Below, piece by piece: positions 1 to 12,054 of a DNA stretch of 64,000 nucleotides. Within the stretch, counting starts at the first letter, position 1; every line of letters begins with the position of its first letter. The stretch lies in assembly GCA_031841125.1 (NCBI GenBank), contig CM063114.1, positions 55,760,955-55,824,954 on the forward strand. Reading direction: 5' to 3'. The notes below the pieces were generated by a model. It ran no database searches, was not told the origin of the DNA, and saw only the letters and a list, made by a program, of their open reading frames with translations. Source of the stretch: Acanthococcus lagerstroemiae (lineage: Eukaryota > Arthropoda > Insecta > Hemiptera > Eriococcidae). A program made the translations under genes and the position numbers.

Positions 1-1869
1 TTTTTAAGAAAAAAAGTAATGCTGTTTTTTTTCACAATATCGACCACAGAGTTTAATCTGTTCAAATGAATTGCCGGAAAGCAGAAAAATATTGACGAAA
101 ACGTGGAGGAAGAAAGTGTAAAAAATATGTAGAAAATAGTGAAAACCTGCACAATCGAGTAGCATCAGATGTTCACGAGTGTATCCTGGTCCTTGAGGAA
201 ATTTTCTAATTAGCATTACAAAATGAGGCAAAAACCCGAAGTGCAATATCAAGAACTCACGAACTTTAGTTAATGCACATCCTCTAACAAGTCTAAATTT
301 TTTTCACACCTAATATTTGCCTCAGTCACGTTCAGTTTTCTTTGTACCGAATGACGGAAAATAATGCACGAAATTAACTCTCGCTGGATTCGAACCGAAT
401 TTTATTGCATTCGTATCAATTTAATTAAGTAGTCGATTGGTTCGTAATTGCAGACTGTCATAACTTATAAGTGCAGGCACGCCTACATTTTTACAACTTC
501 ATGCGACCAGACAAAAAACAACATAAAAACGAACGAAAAAAAAATAGCAGATGAAAAGAGCAGTGCGCATTGCACACTAACATTATGCTTACTAAGTCTG
601 GCTGAAATCTTTTCAAAACCGGTTGTAAATTACATTGAAGAAGTGGTCGTCTGTTTCATTCATCAAGTTAACAAACCCGGACAAGATGAGTAGTAATTAT
701 TCATCAAGTTAATGCAAGGTGAATTCGGTTTCATTTTCGACGTAATGTTTTCGTTTAGGATTCCAATTCGGGAGACGATCGGACGAACCTAACGGATCAT
801 CGCATTTCCGCATCATCAAATGGGGGAGGGGGATCCTGTTTCAGTACATACTTAGGTTCACAAATCCCGACCCGTGTGAAGGAGTAAACGAGGAAACAAT
901 TAAAAATAATCTGATGCCTCTCAATGCTGAGGCTCCGTGATCCGGTGCTGTAACTGTTGAAAGAAGGCAGCTTCGTAACCGGATCTCTGATGGGCCACCT
1001 TCCTTGTAAGACATGCATTTAAAATCATGACGTGAAATGCCGTCCAGGGCGTCAACAATCGAACCAGATTACACACATGTCCATCATTTTCATATCTAGT
1101 CTGTCCGATCGGTTGCACTGAACTTCTATTTGCACAACAATAATTAACAAAATTCAGTTCGACTGCGTATAATTTCGCCTGTCAAATGTTTACCCTGGAA
1201 AAATTCGGCTGCTATACGTGCAGCACGTTCGTGTTGGAATGAGACGGCCTACAGCGAAATATTCGGCCGAAAATATAATAAACCCGAATTTATTAATATT
1301 TTAAATAGTTCACGTACGGTATAATTGTATACTGTCCAAAAATGGCTACGGAAATGATAGCCATAGTTATTTTATGTACCTTAAGGCTTAGGCCTGTCTG
1401 TATCTGCTACTGCTGTAAATTGTTTTCAACGGAAAATTGAAAACAAAAAAAAAGTGAGGCCACCTAGTTGTTTTCAAGATATATGGGCTACGTTAAATTA
1501 GCAGTTATCCCGAAACAAAATATTCTTGACAGCAAATAGCTGTAAGGTGTGTTAGAGAGCTTCTGATATTCTTCACGCCGTACATATACAGCGCTGCCTG
1601 TGTTGGAAATGGAAATTCTTTCAGGGCTAGGGATGAGAAATCGAGAATTTCATCGCAGGAGTGTGAAATTTGGCCGGTGGGCTCTCAAAAGCGGAAGGAG
1701 GTTTTAAAATTGGAATCACTCCGCCCAACCTCCTTAGGTTCAAAATTAGGGCCAGGAACTTTATCCGCTTCCAGTAGATGAAATATTCGAATATTTTATC
1801 CCCTTTTTCAGTCCCAAGTATCCAAAAAAATTCCCTCAAAAGCTCAGTCCTCCAAAAATATTCCCCTAC
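1..1869. other. Gene-free stretch, nothing recognised
   Basis: Only short, composition-driven open frames occur on either strand, and none resembles a protein family I know. There is no tandem array, inverted repeat or RNA gene that I can see. AT-rich with short poly-A/T runs. It could be intergenic or intronic DNA. Confidence 0.5.
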
Positions 1870-2290
1870 AACTTATTATTTATTTATTACGCGTAATAGT
1901 TATTACTCGTAGAATCTCAGCCCTGCCCACTCAGCTATGTCAAATGTAATCCGGCCAAACAAATTGTTCTATATGTACAAGAACCCATCTAATTTTCTGC
2001 CTTCTTGGTTTTCTCTCTTCTTTCAAGTACCAATTTGTGATTCTGTGTGTCCACCAGTTATCTAGAAACCTCATCACGTGTCCAGCCCAATTTCATTTCT
2101 AACAAAATGCCACGTATACTATACTTTTAGTTATTTCTTTATCTGCTACTTATTACTCTGTTGCTTATTTTGTTTGGTCTTCTGATAGCCATAACATTGA
2201 TTTTTTTATCGCTATTTATGTTGTTCTTAGTTTATTCAAGTCTTTTCTAATTATGAGACTATGTTTGTAAACCATACATTAGAGTAGTTG
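1870..2290 (-). pseudogene. RTE-type non-LTR retrotransposon, C-terminal fragment and tail
   Basis: Read on the minus strand with frame changes, 2285-1982 gives the C-terminal segment typical of RTE-type ORF2 proteins, downstream of the reverse transcriptase. The best block is WAGHVMRFLDNWWTHRITNW (about 2090-2030), followed by an Arg/Lys-rich run ending QKIRWV (about 1985). Upstream, remnants such as IRRPNKISNRVI match the usual segment before that block. Stops and frameshifts interrupt the region, so it is dead. At about 1909-1874 the minus strand runs into TAATAA-type repeats, the sort of 3' tail such LINEs carry, so this is probably a 5'-truncated copy. The RTE assignment rests on recognising the motif order, not on a search. 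Other RTE pieces lie near 29.1-30.0 kb (reverse transcriptase) and 39.4-39.8 kb (endonuclease). Confidence 0.72.
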
Positions 2291-2744
2291 GGATTATGCA
2301 ACTGTTAAAAATTTTACTTTTTAAGCTGTTTTTGAATTTTCCCTTGCAGACTTTTCTTAGTGACCAATATTTTCAGCATCACCTTGTAATATCAAAAATT
2401 CAAAAATATAATGAACTTCGAAGTATCGAAGTATCAGATAAGTTCAACTTTGTCTCCGATCATAAACTAATACACGTTATGATTGCCAAAATCACATTAT
2501 TTTTAAAAAAAGAGAGAATATCGGGTACACTGAAAGCTATAGTAACAATATTTCTGCGGCTTTTTCATCTTTTTTTTTTTCTTCTATTATTACATATTGA
2601 GCAACTGAGCTACACACTCTCAAGCTATGGGCTCGGAAAAGGTTGTTGTCTACAGAGTTAGTCAGTTTTCCTTCCGCCATAGGAAAACTAGTTTTTCGCG
2701 AAATCAGGTGCACGTTGTTTCGCCAGGCGAGCGGTCTCTTCGAC
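2291..2744. other. Gene-free stretch, nothing recognised
   Basis: Overlapping open frames on both strands are not supported by any family resemblance. There is no repeat structure until the short-period array starts near 2745. Confidence 0.4.
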
Positions 2745-3500
2745 AAGAATTTCATGGGAAATATTCGAGGAAAACTCCGATGGCTTTTGAAAAAATTTTA
2801 ACAAAAATCTTCACAAAAGATGTTCTAAATCTCCGAAGAATGTTATCGTAAGTCTTCGAAAAAAATTTCGGATGATTTTTAAGCAATTTCATTGTAAATT
2901 ATCGGAAAAAATTTCCAATAATTTCCGAAGAATCGTATCGGAAATCTTTAGACAAAATCTCCATCGTTTTCCAAAGAATTTCATAAAAATTCTTCTCGAG
3001 AATATTTCCGGATAATTTTTTAAGAATTTTATCGAAAGCATTCGGGGAATAACACCAAGCGTTTTGGAGAATTGTACCGAAAATCTTCAGAAGACACCTT
3101 CGGTTTTTCCAAGGAATGTCACGAAAAATATTCCGGACAATTCCTTTGATTTTCAAAGATTATTTCCGACGAAATTTATCGAAAATAATAAGAGTAAATT
3201 TCCGATCATTTTCAATGAATTTTATCAGAAACTTTGGGAAAAACCTCCAATGATTCCAAACAATTTTATCAAGAATCATGATTTCGGAAGGATATCATTA
3301 GAAAAAATGTTGATGCATTTCAGAAATTTTCGTCAAAAATGTTTGGGGAAAATCTCCAGTGGTTTCTATGGAATTAATCAGAAATCTTGGAGAAACAATG
3401 TGATGATTTCCGGCGAATTTCATCGAAAATATTCAGAAAAAAGTCCAGATTTTTCCAAAAAATTTTCTCGAAAATCTTCAGGAAAATTTTCCGACAATTT
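2745..3500. repeat. Degenerate ~47-bp tandem array, left part
   Basis: A motif of the form TATCGAAAATCTTCGG followed by a run of A and CTCCGATG recurs about every 44-50 bp. Clear starts are near 2750, 2797, 2847, 2891, 2935, 2982, 3028 and 3075, and the pattern continues to about 3500. Units are strongly diverged. The array produces long open frames on both strands, including one of 146 codons at 3064-3504. Because the period is not a multiple of three and both strands stay open, I read these frames as by-products of the repeat and not as genes. The same array resumes at 3739. Confidence 0.7.
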
Positions 3501-3738
3501 CTAAACTCCAAATCTTTCCAAGGAGGGGGGGGGGGCAAAGTATGATTTTCAAGGGAGAAAAAGTCAAAAATTGCCGATATTAGAGGACGATTTTATGAAA
3601 AATGAAGGTAAAATTACAGCTCGAGCAAAAATTTTTCGAAAAAACGTGTTTTAAAGGCGAAACATTGCTCATTTTTGTATATTTTACATACAATGTCAGA
3701 TGGCTTGGGAGGGATGCCCCCCCCTGACTATGCCACTG
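3501..3738. mobile_element. hAT-like non-autonomous insertion inside the 47-bp array
   Basis: The repeat rhythm stops near 3500 and resumes at 3739. The intervening block holds an 11-base G run near 3526 and ends in CCCCTGACTATGCCACTG. Read in reverse this begins CAGTGGCATAGTCAGGGG, a terminus of the CAGTGGCGTAGC type seen at other elements in this window (22077, 27003). The left terminus is not recognisable, so the insertion may be truncated. The 8 bp after it, ATCAGAAA, could be a target-site duplicate, but I do not see its partner at the left edge. Confidence 0.5.
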
Positions 3739-4535
3739 ATCAGAAATTTTCGGCAAACAGCTCCGATAATTTCCGAAGAATCTCCTCAAAAACATTTAGA
3801 AAAAATTTCCAATGTTTTCTAAGAAAGTTTTTTCTAAAGAAAACCTTCGAAATACTGTCAATAATTTCCGATAAAATTCTTTGGAATAATTGCAAAGTTT
3901 TCCTAAAATTTCCCACAAATTTCTCCTGAAATCATCGGATAATGTTTTTCAGTTAAATGCGATAAGATTTATTGAAAATGATCGAAAATTCACCCTTATA
4001 ATATTTTCGACAAAGTTCGTCGGAAATAATCATTGAAAATCAAAGGAATTGTACCGAATATTTTTCATGAGATTCCTTGGACATAATCGAAGGTTTTTTC
4101 TGAAAATTTTTGGCACAATTCTTCAAAATCTTAGTGTTATAAAATTCTTCAAAAATTATCAAGAAATTTTCTCGAAGAATTTTTATGAAATTTTTTGGAA
4201 AACAATGGAGATTTTTTCTACAGGTTTCCGATGCGATTCTTCGAAAATTATTGGAAATTGTTTCCGAAAATTTACAATGACATTGCTTAAAGTCATCCGA
4301 GATTTTTTCAGAAGATGATTTACGATGAAATCTTCGGAATAATCGAACATTTTTCCATATAAGATTTTCGATGATATTCATTAGAAACCATCGGAGTTTT
4401 TCTCCCAATATTTCCTATGAAATTCTTCAAAAATTGTCAGGAAATTTTCTCGAAGAATGCTGATGAGCTTTTTTGGAAAACATTGAAAATTTTTTCTAAA
4501 AATTTTCATGAGATTCTTCGGAAATTATGCAATAC
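3739..4535. repeat. Degenerate ~47-bp tandem array, right part
   Basis: Continuation of the array at 2745-3500 with the same short period (CCGATAATTTCCGAAGAAT, AAATTTTCGGA and related forms). Open frames on both strands, for example 4049-4318 plus and 4040-4408 minus, are mutual shadows inside the repeat. No coding function is supported. Confidence 0.65.
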
Positions 4536-7267
4536 GGATTCCTCCTCCATATTTAAACTTTTCAGCAAGTGACTTCTAGTCATTAGCAGACCACATCAAG
4601 TCCAAAACCTGACGCAGCTATAAAGCGAAATCGGGCAAATGCAAAAATCCCAAAAGAGGTTAATGCTTTCGAATTTTATTAGTTTTGTTGTTACGTATTT
4701 TTGCAAAAAATAACACCATAAATACTTGAATTTCAATTTTGATTCTAATTAACAGCAAATACAGCAGCAAAACATTCGTCCAATGCCACCAAAAATTTGG
4801 AAAAACGAAAAATTACTGATTTTAATCGATTATAATCGATAACGACTACCTCGAAATCGGTTATAATCAATAATGAAAATGATCGATTATTGACAAGCCT
4901 ACTTCACATACTTTGAAACCGCGTCTAAAAAACGAAAACTTACACGTTTTTTCGAGGCAAGAAGCTTTCTTTGCTCATTTCCATCATTTACCACCCATAT
5001 CAGATCTGATAAATAGAATGAATTATTACGTAGAATTACGACTTCACAGAATGACTGTAATGTACAAATCATCCGATATTTTCCACAACAGTGAATTCAC
5101 CATTCTCGTAGGTACTCCGTTAATGATGCAGTGGGCGACTGGGCGGTTACAATTTGTCAAAATCTAATTCACCGATTCACAAATGATTGATAGCAACTGA
5201 ACCTGTGTCATATAAAGTTCAACCGTTTACCAAAGCGCTAATCTTTTTTAAATTCTTAATGAAACCAATTGATCGGCTCGAAAATTTCTGTTCGTCAAAG
5301 TTTCCTGAGAAAGGTCAAAGTGGCTGAACTTTTTTCAAAATATTTGACTCCTCGAACCGCCATAACAGCAGAACCATCGTGACGTTCAAATTTAATGCCA
5401 CAAATTTCAAGACTGGCATAAATGGAAGCCTTGGGAGGCGGATCCATCTTCCATCTGGAAAATCGCATCAAGTAATAAGCTCATTCAAGCTCATTCAATA
5501 AAGAGGACATTTTCTTTCTCGTCTCTCAACTCGGGTTTAGAATCCCAACTGGCATTTCTCCAAAAAAATTCATCAACCCTAATTAATTTTATTGATTTTC
5601 TAAACTGATCTCTATGCTCCATAACAAATATAACCTACGCACGCATTAAGAGGAAAAATTCCATTTTTATGTCTTCATTTATTACCCAAAATAATAACCT
5701 AGGCATGCTGAAGCTCTGCTACACTTAATAAGTGTCCTGGTTATTTCCAATACAAATAAACATGTGAAGATGCACCCATCCAACTTTCAACCGGCAATCA
5801 ACAACAATTTGCTGAACAAACGTATAATTGACTCGACTCATCAAAACTAATCGACCTGTTTCTGGTTCGCAATAAATTGAAACTGGTTCGAGAAATTGAA
5901 TTTTCAGCGTTTCAGATGCTCATTAAATTCGATTATCGCGTATTTATGCAGTACTATAATTCAGAAATTGGAACAAAGCGTAGTCCAACCGCGATCATTT
6001 TATTCTTAAAACGACTCGACTGGAAATTTCGTTCGGGTTTATTAATCGGGATAAGAAAGCTCAAGAGCCATAAAAACGTAAAAACCGCGACATGTAATCA
6101 AGCTATAGATCCATAAAACAAACGGTGATCAGTAATTTGCAATTTTAACTACACCTATATTTCTGACAAGTGATACACGATTGAACTTTGGTGGAGGACA
6201 GGAGCCATTTCAGCAGTATTAGAAGTTACAAAAGCTAACTAACTGAGGTGGGGCATTGTAATAATAATCGAACTAAGAGTCGAAGAGAAAAGAGAATTTC
6301 TTTTTCAGTAAGGTCAGCGGGGAAGGAAAGAACATCAAACCCGAGAAAAACCGTTATAGCTGGTTTTTTTTTGTTTTTTTTTCTCACAAGTTTCAGAGAA
6401 TTTCACACATGTAAACTTGAAAGTAGGTGCAGACAGTCGCCATTTTCCGATTAAACCGAAATTCTGCACAGTCAAATTCCATACATCACAGTTTCAATCA
6501 ACTGATGAAACTTAGTAGCTTAGACCGCCTCTCTAGGCCTGTGATGTAACAAGTGATTCCGGACCGGAGGACCAAGAAAAGGTTGAAAATGCGTATGGTC
6601 AAGAACATAAAATTCACCAAATAAGAATTTTTCGTTTTTCTGTTGCAGATGCGGATTGCATTGCCACGGTTAGCGAGTAACGGGTTCGCAAGAATCCTGC
6701 TACATGATGGAAGCTCCAAATGATGCCGTCACTCACGTTCTTGATCAGAGACTGAAGACTTAGAGGTTCTGTGGATTCGGCATTAAATGTCTACTGGCCT
6801 GCTAAGTCCCAAGTCTCGGCGAGATTCTCAATATTACCGTCGCTGGCGAATAGTTTGGTATGAATTTTTGAATCCGCTAACAGGGTAAATTGAAAATAAT
6901 GCAGCTCGGGAATTACAAATTTGAAACTAATTTTGAGATAGCATTCTTTACAATTGATACAATGGAATTTGAAACCCAAAATTGCTATCCAAATGTGTTT
7001 TCATAATACTGAAAGACATTCTATAGGAAAAACTACTCGAATTCTGGCGAGTTTTCGTGTTCACCGATTTCACGCATTCTTCAACCAAAAATTCTAATGA
7101 TTTTTACTAAATTCTGGCAACAATTATACCGTAATTCTACTGAATTTTGACCGAATTACTTACAGTAATAGTTTCAAGGAAAATTATTGGAATTTTCAGT
7201 TGAAGAGTCCGTGAAATTGGAGAACATCAGACTTATCAAAACTTATCAAAATTTCAGTAACTTTTGC
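4536..7267. other. Gene-free stretch with little recognisable content
   Basis: No recognisable protein, RNA gene or long repeat. The exception is a short AATCGATT-rich patch (4821-4894), listed separately. A good-looking 3' splice site, TTTTTCTGTTGCAG, sits before an ATG at about 6649. The frame after it closes in 24 codons, so it is not called. Confidence 0.45.
4821..4894. repeat. AATCGATTATAATCGATAA-type short repeat patch
   Basis: About 75 bp with overlapping near-palindromic copies of ATCGATTATAATCGAT and GGTTATAATCAATAATG, closing with GATCGATTATTGACAAGCCT. It resembles the terminal region of a small inverted-repeat transposon, but I see no matching second terminus. Confidence 0.35.
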
Positions 7268-7637
7268 CAGAGACGTACTACTGATAAGGCAGAGGCAACT
7301 TACCACACCCCCCCCAACGGTAGAAATTCTTTACTCAGCAGTTGGGACAATTTACCATTTCAGTATAAGTTGGGAAAACTGGACAATTGTACTTTCATGT
7401 TTTTTTATAGGGACGAAAATAGGGAGGGACCCAGGGGAGGGGGCTGAATTTTCTTACCAAAGTTGGGAAATTTTTGCAGATGGATCGAAAATTGGGAAAA
7501 TCCAACAAGTCAAGGTTTTTTTGTTTTTTTTACCCAATACATACAAATTTTGACACTTGGGAATTTTGAGTTGAGTCAGTTGGGTGGGACTCTTCTTTTA
7601 ACCCCTTCCCCCGAAAAAACTCTTCACTACGTCCCTG
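7268..7637 (-). mobile_element. Non-autonomous hAT element, family 1 copy A
   Basis: The element is bounded by CAGAGACGTACTACTGATAA on the left and CTTCACTACGTCCCTG on the right, so both ends begin CAG(G/A)GACGTA read inward. It matches the element at 37113-37417 in reverse orientation. Shared blocks include CAACTTAC plus a poly-C run, TTACTCAGCAGTTGGGA, and the GAAGAGTTTTT end. Flanking 8-mers ACTTTTGC (left) and AGTTTTGT (right) agree at 6 of 8 positions, as expected for an aged hAT target-site duplication. Open frames inside it (7187-7447, 7463-7747) are not transposase-like. Confidence 0.7.
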
Positions 7638-8635
7638 AGTTTTGTCATCGAATTTTTTTCAATACTAAAATATTAAGCTGTATTACTTTCGAGCTGCCAC
7701 GTAGAATTTATGTAACAACTGAAGGGTACATGGAAAGAAGCAGGTAAGTCACTTTTTTTGGCAAAATTGAGTTATTAACGGTCTCCTCTATAACTGGCCA
7801 ATGAATGTTGAGGGGACCTTAAATAAATAAATAAAATACCGTTGGAACGGGAGCAATGAGTAGAAGTGACTGAGCTACCTACTTCTTTCCCTGTACCCTT
7901 CAACTTTGTATAATCTAAGGGAGCGAGGGAGGAAAATCACTAGATTGTAACAGTCACTTGTTGAGAATGAACCTTCTAGCAGAAGATTACCGAAGAAGTA
8001 ATAACACTTCCAGGGGTGGACGGGCGCTAAAATAGTTGCCGGGCACTGGCAACGGCGCGGCGTCATAGAAAGTTTTATCCACCCCCTTACCCCCCCCCCC
8101 TTCGTTGAACTTTTTTTCAACCAATCGGCCCCGCAGCGCCAAAATCGTGGCGGTGTACCGGCATTTGACCTAGTTTGCTATACATCCCATCTGCTTCTAA
8201 ACGCTTCTTCAGGGACAATTTGAAGTTGTTTTTTTTTTTAATTTTCAGTTCGACTTACTATTAAAATTCGTGAATCTTCAAGCAGAAAAATAGTTGATTA
8301 AACTTTTAAACTTTCAGTAATATGAAAAAATTGAAAGAAAAAAGAAAGAAAAAAAACTTTAATGTTTCTCTCAAGCGTCAAGAAATGGTATGTTACACAA
8401 CAAGGGAGGGAAAGAAACATTTTCACGCGGGTAAAATTCACAGTATGAGCTGTAAGCGGATCCTGCAATCGCACAAATGACATTGCTTACTTCACAACTT
8501 TATTGCACGTAATATTTTTTACTCAACACATACAAAAATATTGCGTTTTCCTCCACAGAATGTACGCTATGGAAGGCAATTTTCCTCCACTAAATTAATC
8601 TCAAATAACACGTCAAAAATTTGAAGTATAATGAA
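7638..8635. other. Gene-free stretch
   Basis: Contains a poly-C run near 8091 and purine-rich stretches. No family resemblance in any frame and no repeat that I can define. Confidence 0.45.
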
Positions 8636-8740
8636 AGTGGAGGAAGAACACGATTACACAGCTAATCAGCGAGCTCTTCCTTCACTAGTGGAGGAAGAAC
8701 GCGACTGTACAGTCTGTCAGCGCGCTCTGTCGGTTGTTGA
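8636..8740. repeat. Two-copy ~51-bp tandem repeat
   Basis: AGTGGAGGAAGAACACGATT (8636) recurs as AGTGGAGGAAGAACGCGACT (8687). The following CAGCGAGCTCTT and CAGCGCGCTCTG also match. It lies just upstream of the small inverted-repeat element at 8818. Confidence 0.6.
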
Positions 8741-8817
8741 ATCGAGTACAATGATTGATATCTCTATGATTAAAAAGAGTCATACGCAAATTTTTGTATT
8801 TGTTGAATAAAATGTTG

Positions 8818-8933
8818 TACTGGACTCGCGGAGACAGTGATGATTCCACTCGCTTTACTATGCCGCACTTGCTTATAGCTCATGTACATTTGAAACGCTC
8901 GTATAATCGCTCGCTTCCTCCGCTAGTCCAGTA
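8818..8933. mobile_element. Small TA-flanked inverted-repeat element (MITE)
   Basis: The 116-bp unit starts TACTGGACTCGCGGAG and ends CTCCGCTAGTCCAGTA. These 16-bp ends are inverted copies with one mismatch. Each end carries a TA, consistent with a TA target-site duplication of the Tc1/mariner type. No coding capacity. Confidence 0.6.
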
Positions 8934-8991
8934 AATAACTATTACATTGCCAAATTTCTAAGCGGGAATATTGCTTTATAACTGTCACTTC

Positions 8992-9510
8992 CATGCATGT
9001 GCGTCGTTCATGAACGACTTAAACTCGTTCCGTTCCCATTCACTTTGAAAACAACGCGTTCACGTTCAAGTTCCGTTCATTTTAAACATGAAGTCGTTCC
9101 CGTTCCGTTCCTCGTTCACAAAAAAACCTGTGAACGACCTGGAACGAGCCGTTTTTAAACAGAAATTGCAGGCATGCATGGGCGTCGACTGGAACTCGTT
9201 CCATTCTCATTCACTTTGAAAACAACTCGTTCACGTTCCGTTCATTTTAGACATGAAGTCGTTCCCGTTCCGTTCCTCGTTCACAAAAAAAACTGTGAAC
9301 GACCTGGAACAAGCCGTTCTTGAACGGAAATTGCAGGCATGCATGGGCGTCGACTTAACTTGTTCCATTCTCGTTCACTTTGAAAACAACTCGTTCACGT
9401 TCCGTTCATTTCAGACATGAAGTCGTTCCCGTTCCGTTCCTCGTTCATAAAAAAAACTTGTGAACGACCTGGAACGAGTCGTTCTTGAACGGAACGACGC
9501 CCCAGTATGG
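8992..9510. repeat. CGTTC-rich tandem array, three units of ~165-181 bp
   Basis: Units begin at CATGCATG (8992, 9173, 9338). They share TCACTTTGAAAACAAC, CGTTCACGTTC, ACATGAAGTCGTTCCCGTTC and an internal hairpin in which CGTTCAC-A(n)-GTGAACG pairs across an A-rich loop. Each unit is saturated with CGTTC or GAACG pentamers. The units are far more alike than those of the 47-bp arrays, so this array is younger. No coding capacity. Confidence 0.8.
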
Positions 9511-12054
9511 TCACTTCTTTTTCACCACATTATTAAGAAAAATATCAATTTTACTTTTAGGGAATGAAATCGCTACTTCTCTTCCTGAATCATCACGCAA
9601 AGAGTATAATTTAGATTCAGCTAAAAACGTAACTTTCTTACTAAACTGATGAAACGTAATGAACTTCCTGAGTACGTTAATTTTAAGAAATAGTTTACGC
9701 AACTAGGGGAGGGTGGTAGTGAAATATGAAATTATAGGTTGCACCACAAGCTGAAAGCAACGATTCCAGTACAAGAGTGGTCACTATTTCCTTTCGAACT
9801 GCTCGCTACATTTTTCTCAACATCTTTTCTAAAAATGCAAAATTACGTACAGCGAGCAGTAGGAAGATAGTGAGGTACTTTCCACACAGTGGTTCAGAAA
9901 AAAGTATTTTTCCTATGGGTTTTTCTTCTTAGCTGCTGAGTTTCAGATTTATACAGGCTTCATTCAGAAACTTGACACTCTTTTAAACATATGTTCAATA
10001 CTCTTCAAAGGCTCATCCAGACGGGTTTTACGGGCTAGACAAGACACTTACATAGGTCTAAAAAAGTTTTGTATAAGTGCAAAGAAGACTAAAAAAGTAG
10101 AATAGTCCGAAGTTCAGAAGAGCATTCGAGATGGTCTAGAAAATAAGTCTGGAGGAGTCTTGAAGAGTCATATTTAAGAAAATATTAAAATATTTTAGAA
10201 AGCCGCAGAATTTTAAATGTCTTTGTCACAACGTCTTGAACAGGTCTAAAAGAGCCTTACACCGAATTGGGACAATTTTGAAAGTGGCCAAGCGAGTCTG
10301 AATGTTTTTTGTAGACCCTTACACAAAACCCCCAAATGAAACTGGAATCCAGAAATGTCTTAATACGTTCAAATAAGACCTGAAATAATCCTGAACAAGT
10401 CCGCAGATATTGTTCAAGAATTTCATATAACTCTAGAAGAGTATCACAGAGTCTTAAACATTGCCACAAGAAAATGAAGAAGTCGCGAACACTGCCATAA
10501 GAGTCTGACAGCCAAAACATTCCACAGTTGGCAAATTTAGTAAAATCGATTCTTAACTGGCAAAATCGTGTCCCAAGTTGACAAAATTTACAAAAGCATT
10601 AAAATTTTTTTGTTTTGCTTCTTGATTTCAAAAATGTTCGTCTGTTAGAAAATCGGATTTCAGTTGAAAATATTTGCATTTTTAATTGGCATAATTAAAC
10701 TTTCTCCCCTTCCTTCCTTCACCTCAGAAAACGTCCTTGAAGTCTGCAACCTAGAAAAATCATGAAGTTGTTAATTAGGACTGAAAAGTCTTACACAGTA
10801 CATTAAGATCCTCACGTTTCAACTTTTTGGGTGAAACTGAAATAAGTAATATTTTTCAACAAAATTTAGCATGTTTTTTTTCTATTTTTTTTCTTTTTTT
10901 TCTCAAATATAGCTTTGTAGTTAAGGTTACAGTAATTTTATTTTCTCACAAGGCTTTATGATGTCGCACACTACGGCAGATCCTAAAACTGCTACAGCAA
11001 AAAGCCCATTTAAGAACTCAGTTACCGATTATGAAATTCAATCACTTCGGAAACTTTAAGGTCTTAGATTTCCCGCTGAAGCTAATATTCATACGTAGAA
11101 AAAATAAATTACATGGCCAGTAAAAGTTAAGCCTCATGATTAGACAGGCTTCCGGCTAGACAGCGCGTGAGTGAGACTAAATAATAATAATTATTTTTTT
11201 TTTGGGGTGAGGCCTTGAGGCCCCAGCCCACTGGTGCGATCAAGTACGCGCCAATGTGTTGGAGCCTTTATATGGGGCACAGTTCAACTACTCTAAACGG
11301 TTTTCAGTATATTATACAGATCAGTTGTCTCCGTTTTGGGAAACAAGTTGAAAGAAGGTTAGAGATTTTGAACAACCGCTGAGTAGTGATCACTTTCACC
11401 GGGGGAAGGGGAAATTTTTTGAACCTAAATGAATTTCTTTTAGAAATTAAGATTTTGGATTAAAAAAAGAAACATTATTTCTTATAAAAAGAAAAAATGT
11501 TACCAATTTCTTTTGCAGATTTTTTTTTTTGAGTTGGGAAGGAGGCAGTGTTTCTAATTTTTGGAGGAGGGAGATCCACCCCAAAACTTCCGGGACAATC
11601 ACCATTTGTCAAGACTTTATCTGCATGTACATATATCCTAATGTGAAGATGAAAAAGGCTGCAGAAAATAAAAACGGCTCAGTGTGAATTTGACAGCCAA
11701 ATCTTCTTTTCAAAATAGTTTCAATGATAGCAGCAAACAGTATGCTATTCAAAATACAACAAAAATATTTATTTTAGGTACCTTCAATCTTGAAGACGTT
11801 ACATGAATGTACAAATTCAAATCATGAAGCGAAATATTTCATTACAGATAACTTAAACTTTTCTTAGCCCCTTCAATATTGACGATAGACTACCAAGAAT
11901 GTTCATTATTTTTGTGCTAGTTTTAATGTACTATTCACTGTAACTAGTTGAAAAAATGTTTAGAAGTTGATGCGAATACAAATTAGGTTTAAAACACTAA
12001 AATTTCAACAAAAGTTGTCGAAGTTTTACAATATTGTTAAGGTTTAAAATTCAC
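9511..12054. other. Gene-free stretch with a degenerate AGTCT-rich segment
   Basis: From about 10020 to 10510 the plus strand is peppered with GAGTCTT, AAGTCTGG and AGAGTCTGA at irregular spacing. Similar motifs recur near 33.9 kb and, inverted as AGACTCATT, near 41.5-42.4 kb. At about 11185-11300 a GC-richer block follows an AATAATAATTATTTTTTTTT run. This could be the 3' end and tail of a minus-strand LINE, but no protein remnant confirms it. Confidence 0.4.

Noticed and set aside
3064..3504. 146-codon open frame as a gene
   Set aside because: It lies wholly in the degenerate 47-bp array, its opposite strand is also open, and the peptide is a low-complexity Phe/Lys/Asn/Ser repeat pattern.
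6640..6722. Exon after the acceptor TTTTTCTGTTGCAG
   Set aside because: The frame from the ATG closes after 24 codons, no other frame is longer, and no matching exon is seen.
8992..9510. CRISPR-like array
   Set aside because: The repeats are ~170 bp with no alternating unique spacers of constant size, and the DNA is eukaryotic.
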